Shown: positions 34,127-42,845, numbered from the stretch's first letter. The stretch is 64,000 nucleotides of DNA from Oligoflexia bacterium (GCA_023954355.1 JAMLID010000008.1:46521-110520); one strand, 5' to 3'. Translations and numbers: made by a program. Notes: a model not told the origin generated them from the letters alone.

Positions 34127-35089
34127 TTATCGTAAAAAATCTAAGAGAGTTGGTTGAATCATCTTATTGGAAGCCTGAAGACTCGCTCGTAAGACAGTTT
34201 CTTCTCTGGCCATATCTGAAACCACTTGAATGATGTCAGAATCTTCAATATTAGACTGCAACTCTGCATTAAATAGATTCTTCTTCGCACTATTGGCTAG
34301 GGCTGTATCAATTCCTGCTGTTCTTGCGCCTACTTGCGCTCTTGTAGTGATCACCCTATCTCTAATTTTATCTAAAGGCTCTAAAGTTGAGCGAATCATA
34401 TCTATATCATTCGTCATCAGACCGATTCGTAAAGCATCTAGAGTTTTAAATATATTCTCTTCTGGATCACTAATCACAGGTGAGTTAGCTAATTCTGGCC
34501 CCCCGCCTTCTCCCTCTAAAGTCGATATTTTTTGCGGCATTTTTCCCAAAAAGAGATCTTGCCCAGGAATATTCATTCCCACAAAAACATCTTTTTGGAC
34601 CTCCACCATAATATTACCTTCATCCCCAGCGTATTTGCCTGAGTCATCAAAGGGACGAGTAGCTGTTTTGTATCCACTAAAAATAAATCGATCTCCTAGG
34701 CGACGATTGGAAATAGAAGAAACCTCATGAAGGATGTTTTTAATCTCTTCAGCCACCATGATTCGAGATTCCGGACCATTCGCTGCAGAGCTTGCTTGTC
34801 CCAAGGCTAGTTCTTTTGCCCTTACCACTAAATTCGTCATTTCTTCTAGAGACGAATCTGTATAGTTCAAAAATGTTTTTGCTAAATTGGCATTTCTATC
34901 AAACTGCTCGTTATCAAGCTGATCATTCTTTATCGACATCAGTTTTGTATTTCCTACTGGATCATCACTAGGCGCATTTACTCTCTTCATTGTCGCATTT
35001 TGCTTTTGCAAATCATTCATACGAATCCTCGAGCGATTCAAACTATCTTTGATCGTATTTAACGTACTATTCTCACCAACTCGCATCAC
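34127..35089 (-). CDS. flgL: Flagellar hook-filament junction protein FlgL
   Basis: FlgL (HAP3) joins the hook to the filament. The N-terminal D0 coiled coil (LNTIKDSLNRSRIRMNDLQK, ending NDQLDNEQFDRNANLAKTFL) and C-terminal coil (SNIEDSDIIQVVSDMAREE, LQASNKMIQPTLLDFLR) are characteristic of the flagellin-like family. The start is seven bases after the flgK stop. It is the distal gene of the flgM-flgN-flgK-flgL group. Confidence 0.95.
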   Translation of the reverse strand: MMRVGENSTLNTIKDSLNRSRIRMNDLQKQNATMKRVNAPSDDPVGNTKLMSIKNDQLDNEQFDRNANLAKTFLNYTDSSLEEMTNLVVRAKELALGQASSAANGPESRIMVAEEIKNILHEVSSISNRRLGDRFIFSGYKTATRPFDDSGKYAGDEGNIMVEVQKDVFVGMNIPGQDLFLGKMPQKISTLEGEGGGPELANSPVISDPEENIFKTLDALRIGLMTNDIDMIRSTLEPLDKIRDRVITTRAQVGARTAGIDTALANSAKKNLFNAELQSNIEDSDIIQVVSDMAREETVLRASLQASNKMIQPTLLDFLR

Positions 35090-35096
35090 TTACCCT

Positions 35097-36521
35097 CTAA
35101 CGAAATGTTCCTAAAACCGTTTGCAGAGTTTCATCTGCTACTTGTAAAACTTTAGCGTTCGCCGCGTATGCATGCTGAAACTGAATCAAGTTCGCTGTTT
35201 CTTCATCTAAATTAACACCAACAAGCGATTCACGAACGTTCTCTAACTGAGTCAAAACATCTTTTTGAAACACTAATGATTTTTTATTAGCCGCTGTCTT
35301 AACTGCAAGCTCGCTAACTAGGCCATTATAAGAATCAAGTATAGAAGAGTTCTCATCGCCCATAGATCCCTTTAGGTCTCCCAATCCACTTATAGCAATT
35401 GCTATTCTATTATCACTCTGCGCACTAGGATCTTTAGCTGCAGCTATCGAATCTAAATTAGACTCTACTGTATCGCTTAATGATAGGCTTTCAGCTGCAT
35501 CTTCTAATCGAGTAGGCGTTTTGAAAAAGTCTCTCCCCGATGCACCGTCTAAGCCAAAACCCTGCCTATGAATAGCATTCACTTCATTCGCCATCGTATA
35601 AGCAATTTTATTAATTCTATCCTGAGCAGCTACGATATCTCTGTCTCGAACTTCTAAAAGCCCGCCTAATCTCCCGCTTTTAATTGCTTCCGTTAATTTA
35701 GTTGAAACAGGATTTTTAATATAAATATCTAGACGTCCCTCTTTTTTACCAGTCTTCTCATCTGCAGGGGTTCTCATCACTTCTAGCTCATTAACGTTCT
35801 CACCAACTACTATAGGAGCTATTCCAGACATTGTAACGGTAATGCGACCATTTTTATCTCGGCTCGTAGAAATATCTGCCATTGCCCCTAATTTTTTAAG
35901 CGCAAGATCTCTTTTATCGTGCAAGTCTGGTGCTTCGCCACCATCCATCTCTGCTCTTTCGATCATTAGGTTTAAATCTCTTACTTCTCGAGCTAGAGCA
36001 TTTAACTCACCAACATAACCTTCAACTCTTGTATCGATATTTTTTGCAACTTCTCTAAGCTCTGCATCCATTCTACGAATGTCAGATGTGAGTTGCTTAC
36101 TTGATTCTCGAACACTAGCACGAATCGCTGTGTTTCCTGTGTCTGTAGACAATTTACGAAATTCGTTAAAGAAACGAGTCGCTAATCTATTAAGACCATC
36201 GTTATTCGATTCATTAAATATTTGCTCGGTTTGTTGAAGATAAATATCTTTTTCTTCGACATTCGAAAAGTTTTTTTGTTCAAGCCATATTCTCTTATCT
36301 AAGTATTCATCGTTCACTCGAGAAACTTTTTTTGCCCAAGCTCCGTTACCGAAAGTAAGCCTTCCTGAAGGAATCGTAGGTCCAGATGTTTGATCTACGT
36401 TCTGCCTTGAGTACCCTTCTGAATTAACGTTTGCAATATTGTGCCCAGTCGTTTTCATGGAGTGCTTTGAAACCATGAGCCCGCTTTTACCAATATTGAA
36501 AAGGTTAACAGAATTTGCCAT
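35097..36521 (-). CDS. flgK: Flagellar hook-associated protein FlgK
   Basis: FlgK (HAP1) starts MANSVNLFNIGKSGLMVSKH and has the rod/hook motif ATGHNIANVNSEGYSRQNVD, with a C-terminal LIQFQHAYAANAKVLQVADE. At 474 residues it is a little shorter than the E. coli protein (about 547), lacking part of the variable D3 domain. It sits between flgN, its chaperone gene, and flgL. Confidence 0.96.
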   Translation of the reverse strand: MANSVNLFNIGKSGLMVSKHSMKTTGHNIANVNSEGYSRQNVDQTSGPTIPSGRLTFGNGAWAKKVSRVNDEYLDKRIWLEQKNFSNVEEKDIYLQQTEQIFNESNNDGLNRLATRFFNEFRKLSTDTGNTAIRASVRESSKQLTSDIRRMDAELREVAKNIDTRVEGYVGELNALAREVRDLNLMIERAEMDGGEAPDLHDKRDLALKKLGAMADISTSRDKNGRITVTMSGIAPIVVGENVNELEVMRTPADEKTGKKEGRLDIYIKNPVSTKLTEAIKSGRLGGLLEVRDRDIVAAQDRINKIAYTMANEVNAIHRQGFGLDGASGRDFFKTPTRLEDAAESLSLSDTVESNLDSIAAAKDPSAQSDNRIAIAISGLGDLKGSMGDENSSILDSYNGLVSELAVKTAANKKSLVFQKDVLTQLENVRESLVGVNLDEETANLIQFQHAYAANAKVLQVADETLQTVLGTFR

Positions 36522-36524
36522 GTA

Positions 36525-37052
36525 TTAAGCTTCCTTGCTTAAAAACCTTGGGTTTTTATCATTACTTGAAGGCCCTAGCTGTCCGTTTTTTCCGTATACT
36601 TTAGGTTGATCAGTTGTTAGTCCAAGAATATTTTTCTTCATCTCTTGTGCATCTACCAAAGCCGACTTAACCAAAGCTTGATTCTCTAAATTCATTTCAC
36701 GAGCTTTGATTACTAAATGAGACAACGCCTGTTTTAAACTTAAGAGCTGATCTACTTCACTTCCAGTTGCTATTTTTGCCACTATCCACTCTATAGTAAC
36801 GATCTTCTCTTCTACACCCATAGATTGCGCCGCTTCTGCACACCAAGCTTTTCGTCTTTGCTCTTCTCTTGTAATTTCATCTAGAATCGCTTCTTTAGAA
36901 TAAGTCGAATTACGCAGCTCTTTTAAGTTAATGCTTATGATTTGTTCTTTCTCTACTCTTAATAAATCAATAAGCTGACGATAGAGGCTAAGCTGATGCT
37001 TCAGGTTATTCGTTAAAATTTCAATAGAATGTATTTTTGTATTTGTAGCCAT
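36525..37052 (-). CDS. flgN: FlgN-family export chaperone
   Basis: FlgN binds FlgK and FlgL and keeps them export-competent. The 175-residue product is almost wholly helical and coiled coil (NNLKHQLSLYRQLIDLLRVE, LRNSTYSKEAILDEITREEQ), with the family pattern of a long antiparallel hairpin and a flexible tail. Sequence identity in this family is low, so the call depends on position immediately before flgK and after flgM. Confidence 0.85.
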   Translation of the reverse strand: MATNTKIHSIEILTNNLKHQLSLYRQLIDLLRVEKEQIISINLKELRNSTYSKEAILDEITREEQRRKAWCAEAAQSMGVEEKIVTIEWIVAKIATGSEVDQLLSLKQALSHLVIKAREMNLENQALVKSALVDAQEMKKNILGLTTDQPKVYGKNGQLGPSSNDKNPRFLSKEA

Positions 37053-37091
37053 CCCTCATCCTCCATGACGAGAGGTTTATTCAACCTTTAA

Positions 37092-37418
37092 TTATGATAA
37101 CTCTTGTAGAACTGACTCATTCACCATTTTATCTGCCACTTTTCCAAAATCAGGTTTGTAGTTTCCAGATTGGATAAGCGCTTTTATTCTATCAATTTTT
37201 TCTTGGTCAACATTATCTGCTTTAGCGATTGCCTTTGCTGAAGCCAAAGATTTTGCTTCACTCGAAATTTCTACATTTGCTGTAGAACCAATACCAAGAC
37301 CTTCATTAGATTTAAGCTGCGCCTCTTCACGTTTTTTTGCAGCTGCGGCTCTGTCTGATTTCTTCGATTTAGCTAATGAAGAAAGCTCTACAGAATCTGA
37401 ATGATTATTTATTTTCAT
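37092..37418 (-). CDS. flgM: Anti-sigma-28 factor FlgM
   Basis: FlgM holds FliA inactive until the hook is complete. The start at 37418 follows AAGGACGAAGGT; a longer in-frame start lacks such a site. The N-terminal half is Lys/Ala/Ser-rich and disordered, and the C-terminal part (KIDRIKALIQSGNYKPDFGK and VADKMVNES) is the sigma-binding helix region. Length 108 is normal for the group. Candidate sigma-28 promoter in the window: 23622-23649. Confidence 0.9.
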   Translation of the reverse strand: MKINNHSDSVELSSLAKSKKSDRAAAAKKREEAQLKSNEGLGIGSTANVEISSEAKSLASAKAIAKADNVDQEKIDRIKALIQSGNYKPDFGKVADKMVNESVLQELS

Positions 37419-37502
37419 ACCTTCGTCCTTCCTGAACAAACGTTCCCAAAACCTATTGGGATACTCATATTCTAACACAACACAATAAATCTACACCTGA
37501 TT

Positions 37503-37901
37503 TTATTTTCTGATTAAATCACTTTTATTCAATTCCCTCACCCTTACCGAACTATTTTTGACTCTTTCACTTTCTTCCATCTCAGTCACCTGTTTCACGA
37601 TCATCTCAGCAAGACCTATGCCTTGTGACTGAACCGTAATTTCTGCGTACTGATCATCAAGCATGGAACGAAAAATCTGAAACCCTTGATTGTTTTTCAT
37701 CTCAGGACTCTCTTGCACCGTTTTTCTCATTCCTTTAATCATCTCTCTAACAAAAGTCATTTCCATTCCCTGAGCTGCATTCCAAAGCGATCCATACTTT
37801 TGAGGATTCTTAGCTACCATCTCTCTATAATAAGCCGCATCTTGTGCATGAGATTTATCAATTGTAAGTATGAAAAAAAAGAGAGCGGTAAGACTAACCA
37901 T
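37503..37901 (-). CDS. flgJ: FlgJ-type flagellar rod-binding protein
   Basis: The rod-binding domain is clear (AAQGMEMTFVREMIKGMRKT, then FRSMLDDQYAEITVQSQGI), with no peptidoglycan hydrolase domain. The ATG at 37901 gives a hydrophobic signal-like start (MVSLTALFFFILTI, possible cleavage after SHA). A longer frame to an ATG at 38045, with AAGGAT upstream, adds 48 residues rich in Arg, Gly and Cys that look unlike the family and overlap a predicted structured RNA, so it is not preferred. The terminator-like hairpin at 37873-37918 spans the chosen start, an unusual arrangement. Confidence 0.75.
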   Translation of the reverse strand: MVSLTALFFFILTIDKSHAQDAAYYREMVAKNPQKYGSLWNAAQGMEMTFVREMIKGMRKTVQESPEMKNNQGFQIFRSMLDDQYAEITVQSQGIGLAEMIVKQVTEMEESERVKNSSVRVRELNKSDLIRK

Positions 37902-37918
37902 CCGAAGTCTTACCGCCC
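37873..37918 (-). terminator. Strong intrinsic-terminator hairpin over the flgJ start
   Basis: GGGCGGTAAGAC pairs with GTCTTACCGCTC (12 bp, one G-U), with loop TTCGGATGGTTA, followed by TC and eight Ts on the minus strand. The loop contains the candidate flgJ start codon. Confidence 0.7.
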
Positions 37919-38049
37919 ATAAATGCGACTCGCATCCATGCATGCCCGAGCTCAAATTCAAGAAAAATTTAGAACACCTTCCATGGCAAACTAGCCTTTT
38001 CCTGTTCCCTGCGTGAGCTTCCGATTCAATCCTTGAATCTCGCATCTAT
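37873..38049 (-). ncRNA. Candidate sigma-54-transcribed small RNA or flgJ leader/attenuator
   Basis: A sigma-54-type promoter (38059-38075) predicts transcription from about 38049. The next 130 bases are GC-richer than their surroundings and can fold: GATTCAA/TTGAATC near the 5' end, AGCTCA with TGAGCT enclosing GGAACA/TGTTCT, and ATGCGA/TCGCAT. The segment ends at a 12-bp stem with a U8 tail. The RNA would be about 175 nt. No known riboswitch was matched. Both a trans-acting RNA and a conditional leader for flgJ are possible. Confidence 0.45.
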
Positions 38050-38058
38050 TAAATCCTT

Positions 38059-38075
38059 TGCATTGTTCTTGCCAA
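38059..38075 (-). promoter_or_regulatory. Candidate sigma-54 promoter upstream of flgJ
   Basis: TTGGCAAGAACAATGCA on the minus strand has GG-N10-GC spacing and matches TTGGCACG-N4-TTGCA except at two positions. It lies 14 bp from the flgI stop. Confidence 0.55.
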
Positions 38076-38088
38076 CTTTTTTTGGCGG

Positions 38089-39096
38089 TTACAAAACCTC
38101 TAATTCACCCTCTAAAGCTCCAGCCGACTTAATCGCTTGAAAAATTGCCGTTAAGTCTTTTGGGCTTACTCCTAGTTCATTCAAAATTTTTGCTAAATCT
38201 GAAACACTGGTAGTCGCTTGAATTTCCAAAACTTTCTGACCACCATCTTTCTTATTTGCTTTCTCTCCACCAACTTGAATAGAAAGATCTCCATGAGATA
38301 GCGCTACATTTTTTACTCTTACACGCCCGCCAGCTACCACGGTTCCGGTTTTTTCGTTGATCACTACTTTAGCTTTACTGTCAGTAGCCACCGTCAAATT
38401 TTCGAGTACCGCCATTAATTCGACAGCATTTCCGTCATAAGAAAACGGAACAATTAGATCAATTGTACTCTGATCAACAGCGTTGGCATACTTACCGCCT
38501 AATTCAGAATTAATTACTCTAGCCACTCTTGCAACAGTCGTAAAATCTGGATCTTCTAAACTTAGTCTTAGTGCTTTTTTATTTGAAAACTCTCCAGGCA
38601 ACTCTTTTTCAACGATAGCCCCTGAAGGTACTCGTCCCGAGGTCGAGAATTTTCCACTACCATCAGCATCAGAGCCCAAGCTAATCGTACCTTGAGCAAC
38701 TGCATAAACCTGCTGATCACCTGCTCGAAGCGGAGTTACTAATAAAGTTCCTCCCTCTAAGCTTCCGGCATCTCCCACGCTAGCAACACTAACATCAATT
38801 TTTTGTCCAGCACGAGCAAAAGCAGGTAATTTCGCTGTAACCACTACAGAGGCGACATTTTTTGATTTCACTTCTGTTTCTACCTTCAAGCCCATTTTAT
38901 TAAACATTCTCAATAATGCCTTACCAGTCACATCCGCACTAGAATCACCCGTTCCTTTTAGGCCGACAACAAGACCATAGCCAATAAGCATATTCTCTCT
39001 TACACCCTTGATTCTCACGAGATCTTTAATGCGACCCGCATAACTATATGGAGAAATTAATAACGATAATAAAAATGCTATTATTATTTTTTTCAT
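38089..39096 (-). CDS. flgI: Flagellar P-ring protein FlgI
   Basis: FlgI forms the peptidoglycan-layer ring of the basal body. A signal peptide (about 1-20, cleavage after SYA) precedes the family motifs IKDLVRIKGVRENMLIGYGL, VVGLKGTGDSSADVTGKAL, NVASVVVTAKLPAFARAGQ and a C-terminal VSDLAKILNELGVSPKDLTA. The 335 residues are of normal length. It overlaps the flgH stop by four bases. It is the last gene before the flgJ control region. Confidence 0.97.
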   Translation of the reverse strand: MKKIIIAFLLSLLISPYSYAGRIKDLVRIKGVRENMLIGYGLVVGLKGTGDSSADVTGKALLRMFNKMGLKVETEVKSKNVASVVVTAKLPAFARAGQKIDVSVASVGDAGSLEGGTLLVTPLRAGDQQVYAVAQGTISLGSDADGSGKFSTSGRVPSGAIVEKELPGEFSNKKALRLSLEDPDFTTVARVARVINSELGGKYANAVDQSTIDLIVPFSYDGNAVELMAVLENLTVATDSKAKVVINEKTGTVVAGGRVRVKNVALSHGDLSIQVGGEKANKKDGGQKVLEIQATTSVSDLAKILNELGVSPKDLTAIFQAIKSAGALEGELEVL

Positions 39097-39935
39097 TGAA
39101 TCACCTGTGTTTTCATATCTAAAAATGCTGAACTTTTAACCATGCTTTGGTCATCAATGTCTTTTGCGTTTACAAGAGCCATTACTTCTACAACTCTAGA
39201 TACACCTCGATAAATTACTTTTTTCTGCCCAACCATACGAACCAAACCGTTTCCTATATTTTCTGAAACTTCCATTCGAATGATATCGTCTTCTGCTCCT
39301 GTAGATGCCAAGTTACGCTTTGCTGCTTCTTCTGCTTCGTCTTTATTCTTTTCTTCAGCAGATTTATTTTCTCCAGCTGGTGGTGGCTTGGTTGCATCCG
39401 CTGTGGCATCTTTTTCAGCACTCGGCTTGGGCTTTCTTACTCTTCTTTGATCCGGAGGTAGAAGCATCCACAATTGGTATTGGATCTCTCGCTTTAACTC
39501 TCTTTCAACATTCGCAGTAACTAAGTCACCTATTTCTTTTCTTCTATTGTTAGAGAATAAATAATTCCCCTGACCCTGAGAATCCCAAAGGCTATTTTCA
39601 GAAGGATCAGAATCTACAAAATCTGCTCTAGTTAGACGCTTGTATTCATTAGCACTACTATCATAGCCATAATTTGACGAAGGCCGAGCCTCGCTTGCTA
39701 ATCTTCTTCCATACCCTCGCACCACCTCAGGCTCATAGTTATCTACATTATTTGCACTAAGACCCTTCAGTGTTTTAGGTTGATACCCATAAATGTTATT
39801 TTCACCATCTTCACGATCTCGATCAGCCTCTTCATTAACAGCTATACTCTCTTCTCGAAGAGACTGAATCATATCGGCACATGAATAAGAAAATAAACTT
39901 AAACAAAAAGCAGTAAAAAATAACCTTAGACTCAC
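39093..39935 (-). CDS. flgH: Flagellar L-ring lipoprotein FlgH
   Basis: FlgH forms the outer-membrane ring. A short signal with C19 as probable lipid-attachment site precedes the conserved SLWDSQGQGNYLFSNNRRKE and GDLVTANVERE segments, and the end (NGLVRMVGQKKVIYRGVSRV, VVEVMALVNAKDID) matches the family. About 45 Ala/Lys/Glu/Pro-rich residues (about 165-210) are inserted in the middle, making it about 50 residues longer than usual. Overlaps flgA and flgI by four bases each. Confidence 0.93.
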   Translation of the reverse strand: MSLRLFFTAFCLSLFSYSCADMIQSLREESIAVNEEADRDREDGENNIYGYQPKTLKGLSANNVDNYEPEVVRGYGRRLASEARPSSNYGYDSSANEYKRLTRADFVDSDPSENSLWDSQGQGNYLFSNNRRKEIGDLVTANVERELKREIQYQLWMLLPPDQRRVRKPKPSAEKDATADATKPPPAGENKSAEEKNKDEAEEAAKRNLASTGAEDDIIRMEVSENIGNGLVRMVGQKKVIYRGVSRVVEVMALVNAKDIDDQSMVKSSAFLDMKTQVIQ

Positions 39936-40921
39936 AGACTAACCTCCATTAAACCCTTGTCTACGACCTTCCCTACTATTGTTCTTCTCGTAGTTTTAAG
40001 CTTTACTCTTGCTTGGTCACCAATTGATGCGTTGGATAGCAAAACACCTTCAGTACTTACTTGAAGCCCAGAATCAGAAATAAAAATCACCTTTAGTCTC
40101 TCACCTATTTTTAAATCTGGAATTTTGTCCATATTCTGACTAGCCAGAGGGTCTCCCTTACGAATAGATTTTGTTAGCTTAGCCTTTAAAAAAAGATCAC
40201 TCACACTCACTTCAGATTTCAAAATAGGTATGTATTTTTCTTCTGTGATATCTCTCATTTCTGTAGAAAAATTCTCTTCTGAAATTTTACTTCCTAATCG
40301 AATATTTTCATTTGCGACATAAACTTCTGCTGCCCAGCGAATATTAAAATCAACCCAAAGCGTTTTTAGTGATCCATCTTTTTGTTTAACTATAATTTTA
40401 AATTTCTCTAGACCCTTTAACTGAGATTTTTTCACCACCGGATCAACAGAGACCAAAGAAAGCTCTTTATCTATTTGGTAGCTTTTATTCGCAGGTTCAA
40501 CGGTAAACTTTATGTTTGCTGGATTATTTTTGTGCACTAACTCTAAAATTCTTTGTTGAACCTGAGGGTATATAGATTCTATTCCAGCCAATTTTACTAT
40601 GACAGATTCAGGTATATCTAAAACCATATCAACATTACTACTCACTTCACTACGAATTCTCTGCTCTAAATACCCTTTTGGAATTTGGAATGAACTCTGA
40701 TCACTAGGGACTGTTGCTATTAATAATTTTGACAACTTTGAAAAGTCATCAAATCGATTAGAGTAAACTGTTCCAATATCACCTAAATAAATTTGTTTTG
40801 AATTTATGCTAACTTCTTTGTGCAAACGAACTTCAACTCTTGTTCTATCTGTATTTGCAGACACGAATGTCCCAAAACAAAGAAATAATAAAGTATAAAA
40901 AGCAAATCTACTTAAGTACAT
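39932..40921 (-). CDS. flgA: Flagellar P-ring chaperone FlgA
   Basis: FlgA is a periplasmic chaperone for P-ring assembly. A signal peptide (about 1-22) precedes an N-terminal SAF-like region and the conserved C-terminal half (VYVANENIRLGSKISEENFS, IRKGDPLASQNMDKIPDLKIG, GDQARVKLKTTRRTIVGKV). The FlgA/SAF beta-clip domain is recognisable. Its start overlaps the flgG stop by 14 bases, so it is co-translated. Confidence 0.93.
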   Translation of the reverse strand: MYLSRFAFYTLLFLCFGTFVSANTDRTRVEVRLHKEVSINSKQIYLGDIGTVYSNRFDDFSKLSKLLIATVPSDQSSFQIPKGYLEQRIRSEVSSNVDMVLDIPESVIVKLAGIESIYPQVQQRILELVHKNNPANIKFTVEPANKSYQIDKELSLVSVDPVVKKSQLKGLEKFKIIVKQKDGSLKTLWVDFNIRWAAEVYVANENIRLGSKISEENFSTEMRDITEEKYIPILKSEVSVSDLFLKAKLTKSIRKGDPLASQNMDKIPDLKIGERLKVIFISDSGLQVSTEGVLLSNASIGDQARVKLKTTRRTIVGKVVDKGLMEVSL

Positions 40922-41693
40922 TATTAGACACCTGTAACATTTGATCAGCTGCTTGCATTACTTTCGAATTAAATTCATATGCTCTCTGTGCTTGAATCAT
41001 ATTCACCATTTCGTTAACCACATTCACGTTAGAGGCTTCCAGTTTTCCTTGCGCAATCATCCCTAAACCAGCAGTACCTGGATTTCCCTGTGCCGGAGCT
41101 CCTGAAGCGTCCGAAATTTGATATAAATTACCGCCCACCGACTTTAAACCCGCTGGGTTAATAAAGTTTACAAGCTCTATTTGGCCAATTTGATTTGTTC
41201 TGCCTTCACTATCTTTTGCTTCTACTAATCCAGTTGGCGCAATCGAAACAGAAGCTGTTCCAGGAGGTACCGTAATGGCTGGACTAATCAAAAGACCACT
41301 ACTACTCATCATTCTACCTTGAGCATCTACTTTAAAACTGCCATCACGAGTGTATGCCGGTTCACCATTTTCTTTTGTAACAGTGAAAAAACCGTCACCA
41401 TCGATTAAAAGATCTAATGGCTCACCTGTTGTTTTCGCAGCACCTTGTTCGAAATTTTTATGCACACTTGCCGTTTTTACTCCTACACCGACTTGTACAC
41501 CTGTAGGAGATACCGCATCTGCAGAAACTTGCGAACCAGGTTCACGAATTGTCTGGTAATAAAGGTCTTGAAACTCAGCATTACTCTTCTTATATGCTGT
41601 TGTATTAACGTTAGCTAAATTGTTCGCAACGTTATCTAGATTTGTTTGCATGGCTTCCATGCCTGTAGCTGCCGTATGGACTGCTCTTAACAT
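40908..41693 (-). CDS. flgG: Flagellar distal rod protein FlgG
   Basis: FlgG forms the distal rod. It begins MLRAVHTAATGMEAMQTNLD with VANNLANVNTTAYKKSNAEF, the family rod motif, and ends MVNMIQAQRAYEFNSKVMQ. The 261 residues are exactly the usual length. It lies 25 bp downstream of flgF. Confidence 0.97.
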   Translation of the reverse strand: MLRAVHTAATGMEAMQTNLDNVANNLANVNTTAYKKSNAEFQDLYYQTIREPGSQVSADAVSPTGVQVGVGVKTASVHKNFEQGAAKTTGEPLDLLIDGDGFFTVTKENGEPAYTRDGSFKVDAQGRMMSSSGLLISPAITVPPGTASVSIAPTGLVEAKDSEGRTNQIGQIELVNFINPAGLKSVGGNLYQISDASGAPAQGNPGTAGLGMIAQGKLEASNVNVVNEMVNMIQAQRAYEFNSKVMQAADQMLQVSNNVLK

Positions 41694-41718
41694 ACCGTTC
41701 CCTCCCTGGAATCAGTGA

Positions 41719-42540
41719 TTAAAATTTACCTAATTCGTTTACTGCTCTTCCTTCTAATTCTCCGTATGTTTTAACCACTTTTTCATTTGCTTCAAACAAA
41801 CGCGTCGCTTGCAGAAGCTCTGTCATCTCTTGAATTGCATTCACATTTGACGATTCAATCATTCCTTGATGAATTTTTGTGCTTGGCACTTCATTAGAAA
41901 GATTAGCCGCCACGGTGTTCTTAAATAAAGAGCTACCCTCTTTCGCCAATAAACGACCATCAATAAATTCGACTACAGCCAATTGCCCAATCTCTACTTT
42001 ATTCTGATAGATTTTTCCATCTGCTGTAATCGTCGGCGTACCCCCCTTAGGATCAATGGTGATCGCCCTAGCGGCACTTTCTTCTCTAGCTTCGTTTGCT
42101 AGTCCACCAGGAGAAAGAACAGGATAGCCTTCAGTTGTTACCAATGCGCCTTCGGCATTTAATTTTAAATTCCCGTTTCTCGTATACCCTAGTCCTTGTG
42201 GCCCTAAGACTTCTAAAAAACCTTTCCCTTCTAGTGCTACATCTAAAGGAGAATTGGTAATCTTTAGTCGACCTTGACTTTGGTCTGTATAAGTACCTTC
42301 GACATGTGCATATGCCTTATCAGTACCATCTAAACGATAAAAATCTTTTTCTTTATATGGCATTTTAGGGATGCCTTCTTTTTGATAGGCAGTAATAGCA
42401 CTACTCATCATAGCGCGAAAACTCACTTGATCTCTCTTGAAGCCGTCTGTATCAGCGTTCGCAATATTATTCGCAATCGTATCTAATTTTTGCGACTGCG
42501 CCATGCTCCCTGATATTGCTGGCCAAAGACCTTTACTCAT
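41719..42540 (-). CDS. flgF: Flagellar proximal rod protein FlgF
   Basis: FlgF forms the proximal rod. It begins MSKGLWPAISGSMAQSQKLD with IANNIANADTDGFKRDQVS and ends with EMTELLQATRLFEANEKVVK. FlgF rather than a second FlgG is inferred from order and from the DGFKRDQVSFRAM pattern. It is the first gene of flgF-flgG-flgA-flgH-flgI, behind a near-perfect sigma-54 promoter. Confidence 0.9.
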   Translation of the reverse strand: MSKGLWPAISGSMAQSQKLDTIANNIANADTDGFKRDQVSFRAMMSSAITAYQKEGIPKMPYKEKDFYRLDGTDKAYAHVEGTYTDQSQGRLKITNSPLDVALEGKGFLEVLGPQGLGYTRNGNLKLNAEGALVTTEGYPVLSPGGLANEAREESAARAITIDPKGGTPTITADGKIYQNKVEIGQLAVVEFIDGRLLAKEGSSLFKNTVAANLSNEVPSTKIHQGMIESSNVNAIQEMTELLQATRLFEANEKVVKTYGELEGRAVNELGKF

Positions 42541-42624
42541 AAATCCCCCAGCTCTAACTAACGCTAAAATATGTACAAATCTCTTAGCAAAAGATTAGAG
42601 CAAAAAATTCCCCATTAAGGGAAA

Positions 42625-42640
42625 AGCAAAGTCCATACCA
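42625..42640 (-). promoter_or_regulatory. Sigma-54 promoter of the flgF operon
   Basis: TGGTATGGACTTTGCT on the minus strand fits TGGYAYR-N4-TTGCW at every fixed position, with GG-N10-GC spacing. Transcription should start near 42613, about 75 bases before flgF. No enhancer-binding protein gene is in the window. Confidence 0.75.
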
Positions 42641-42788
42641 TTAAAAAAGCTTTGAGCCACAGAAATACACAGAACCGTAATCGAGATTAAACTCATAGAA
42701 TTTCGAGGGAATTAGTTTTTTCAAAATCACTTCCAAAAGTAGACCATTTTGTTTTCGCTATTTTTTTGACTAATTTTCCATAGAATTT

Positions 42789-42828
42789 ACGTCATATTAA
42801 TGACGTTTCTATACACTTAGAATATACT
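42789..42828 (+). promoter_or_regulatory. folD promoter with a palindromic operator
   Basis: ACGTCAT and ATGACGT are perfect 7-bp arms four bases apart. The right arm contains ATGACG, a possible -35 box, and TATACT follows after 17 bases. The folD ATG lies 18 bases after the -10 box. A dimeric regulator could bind here. Confidence 0.5.
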
Positions 42829-42845
42829 CTCGAAGGCATAAAAAT

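Noticed and set aside
37873..38045. c-di-GMP (GEMM), cobalamin or other known riboswitch in the flgJ leader
   Set aside because: Some fragments such as CACGCA and GGGAACAGG recall GEMM or cobalamin elements, but the conserved cores (for example GACGCAAAGCC, or the GCCACTG box) are absent. Kept only as an unclassified structured RNA.
42541..42845. Glycine riboswitch before folD-gcvT-gcvH
   Set aside because: No paired glycine aptamer cores were seen; the region holds the flgF promoter, a short palindrome and a -35/-10 pair.
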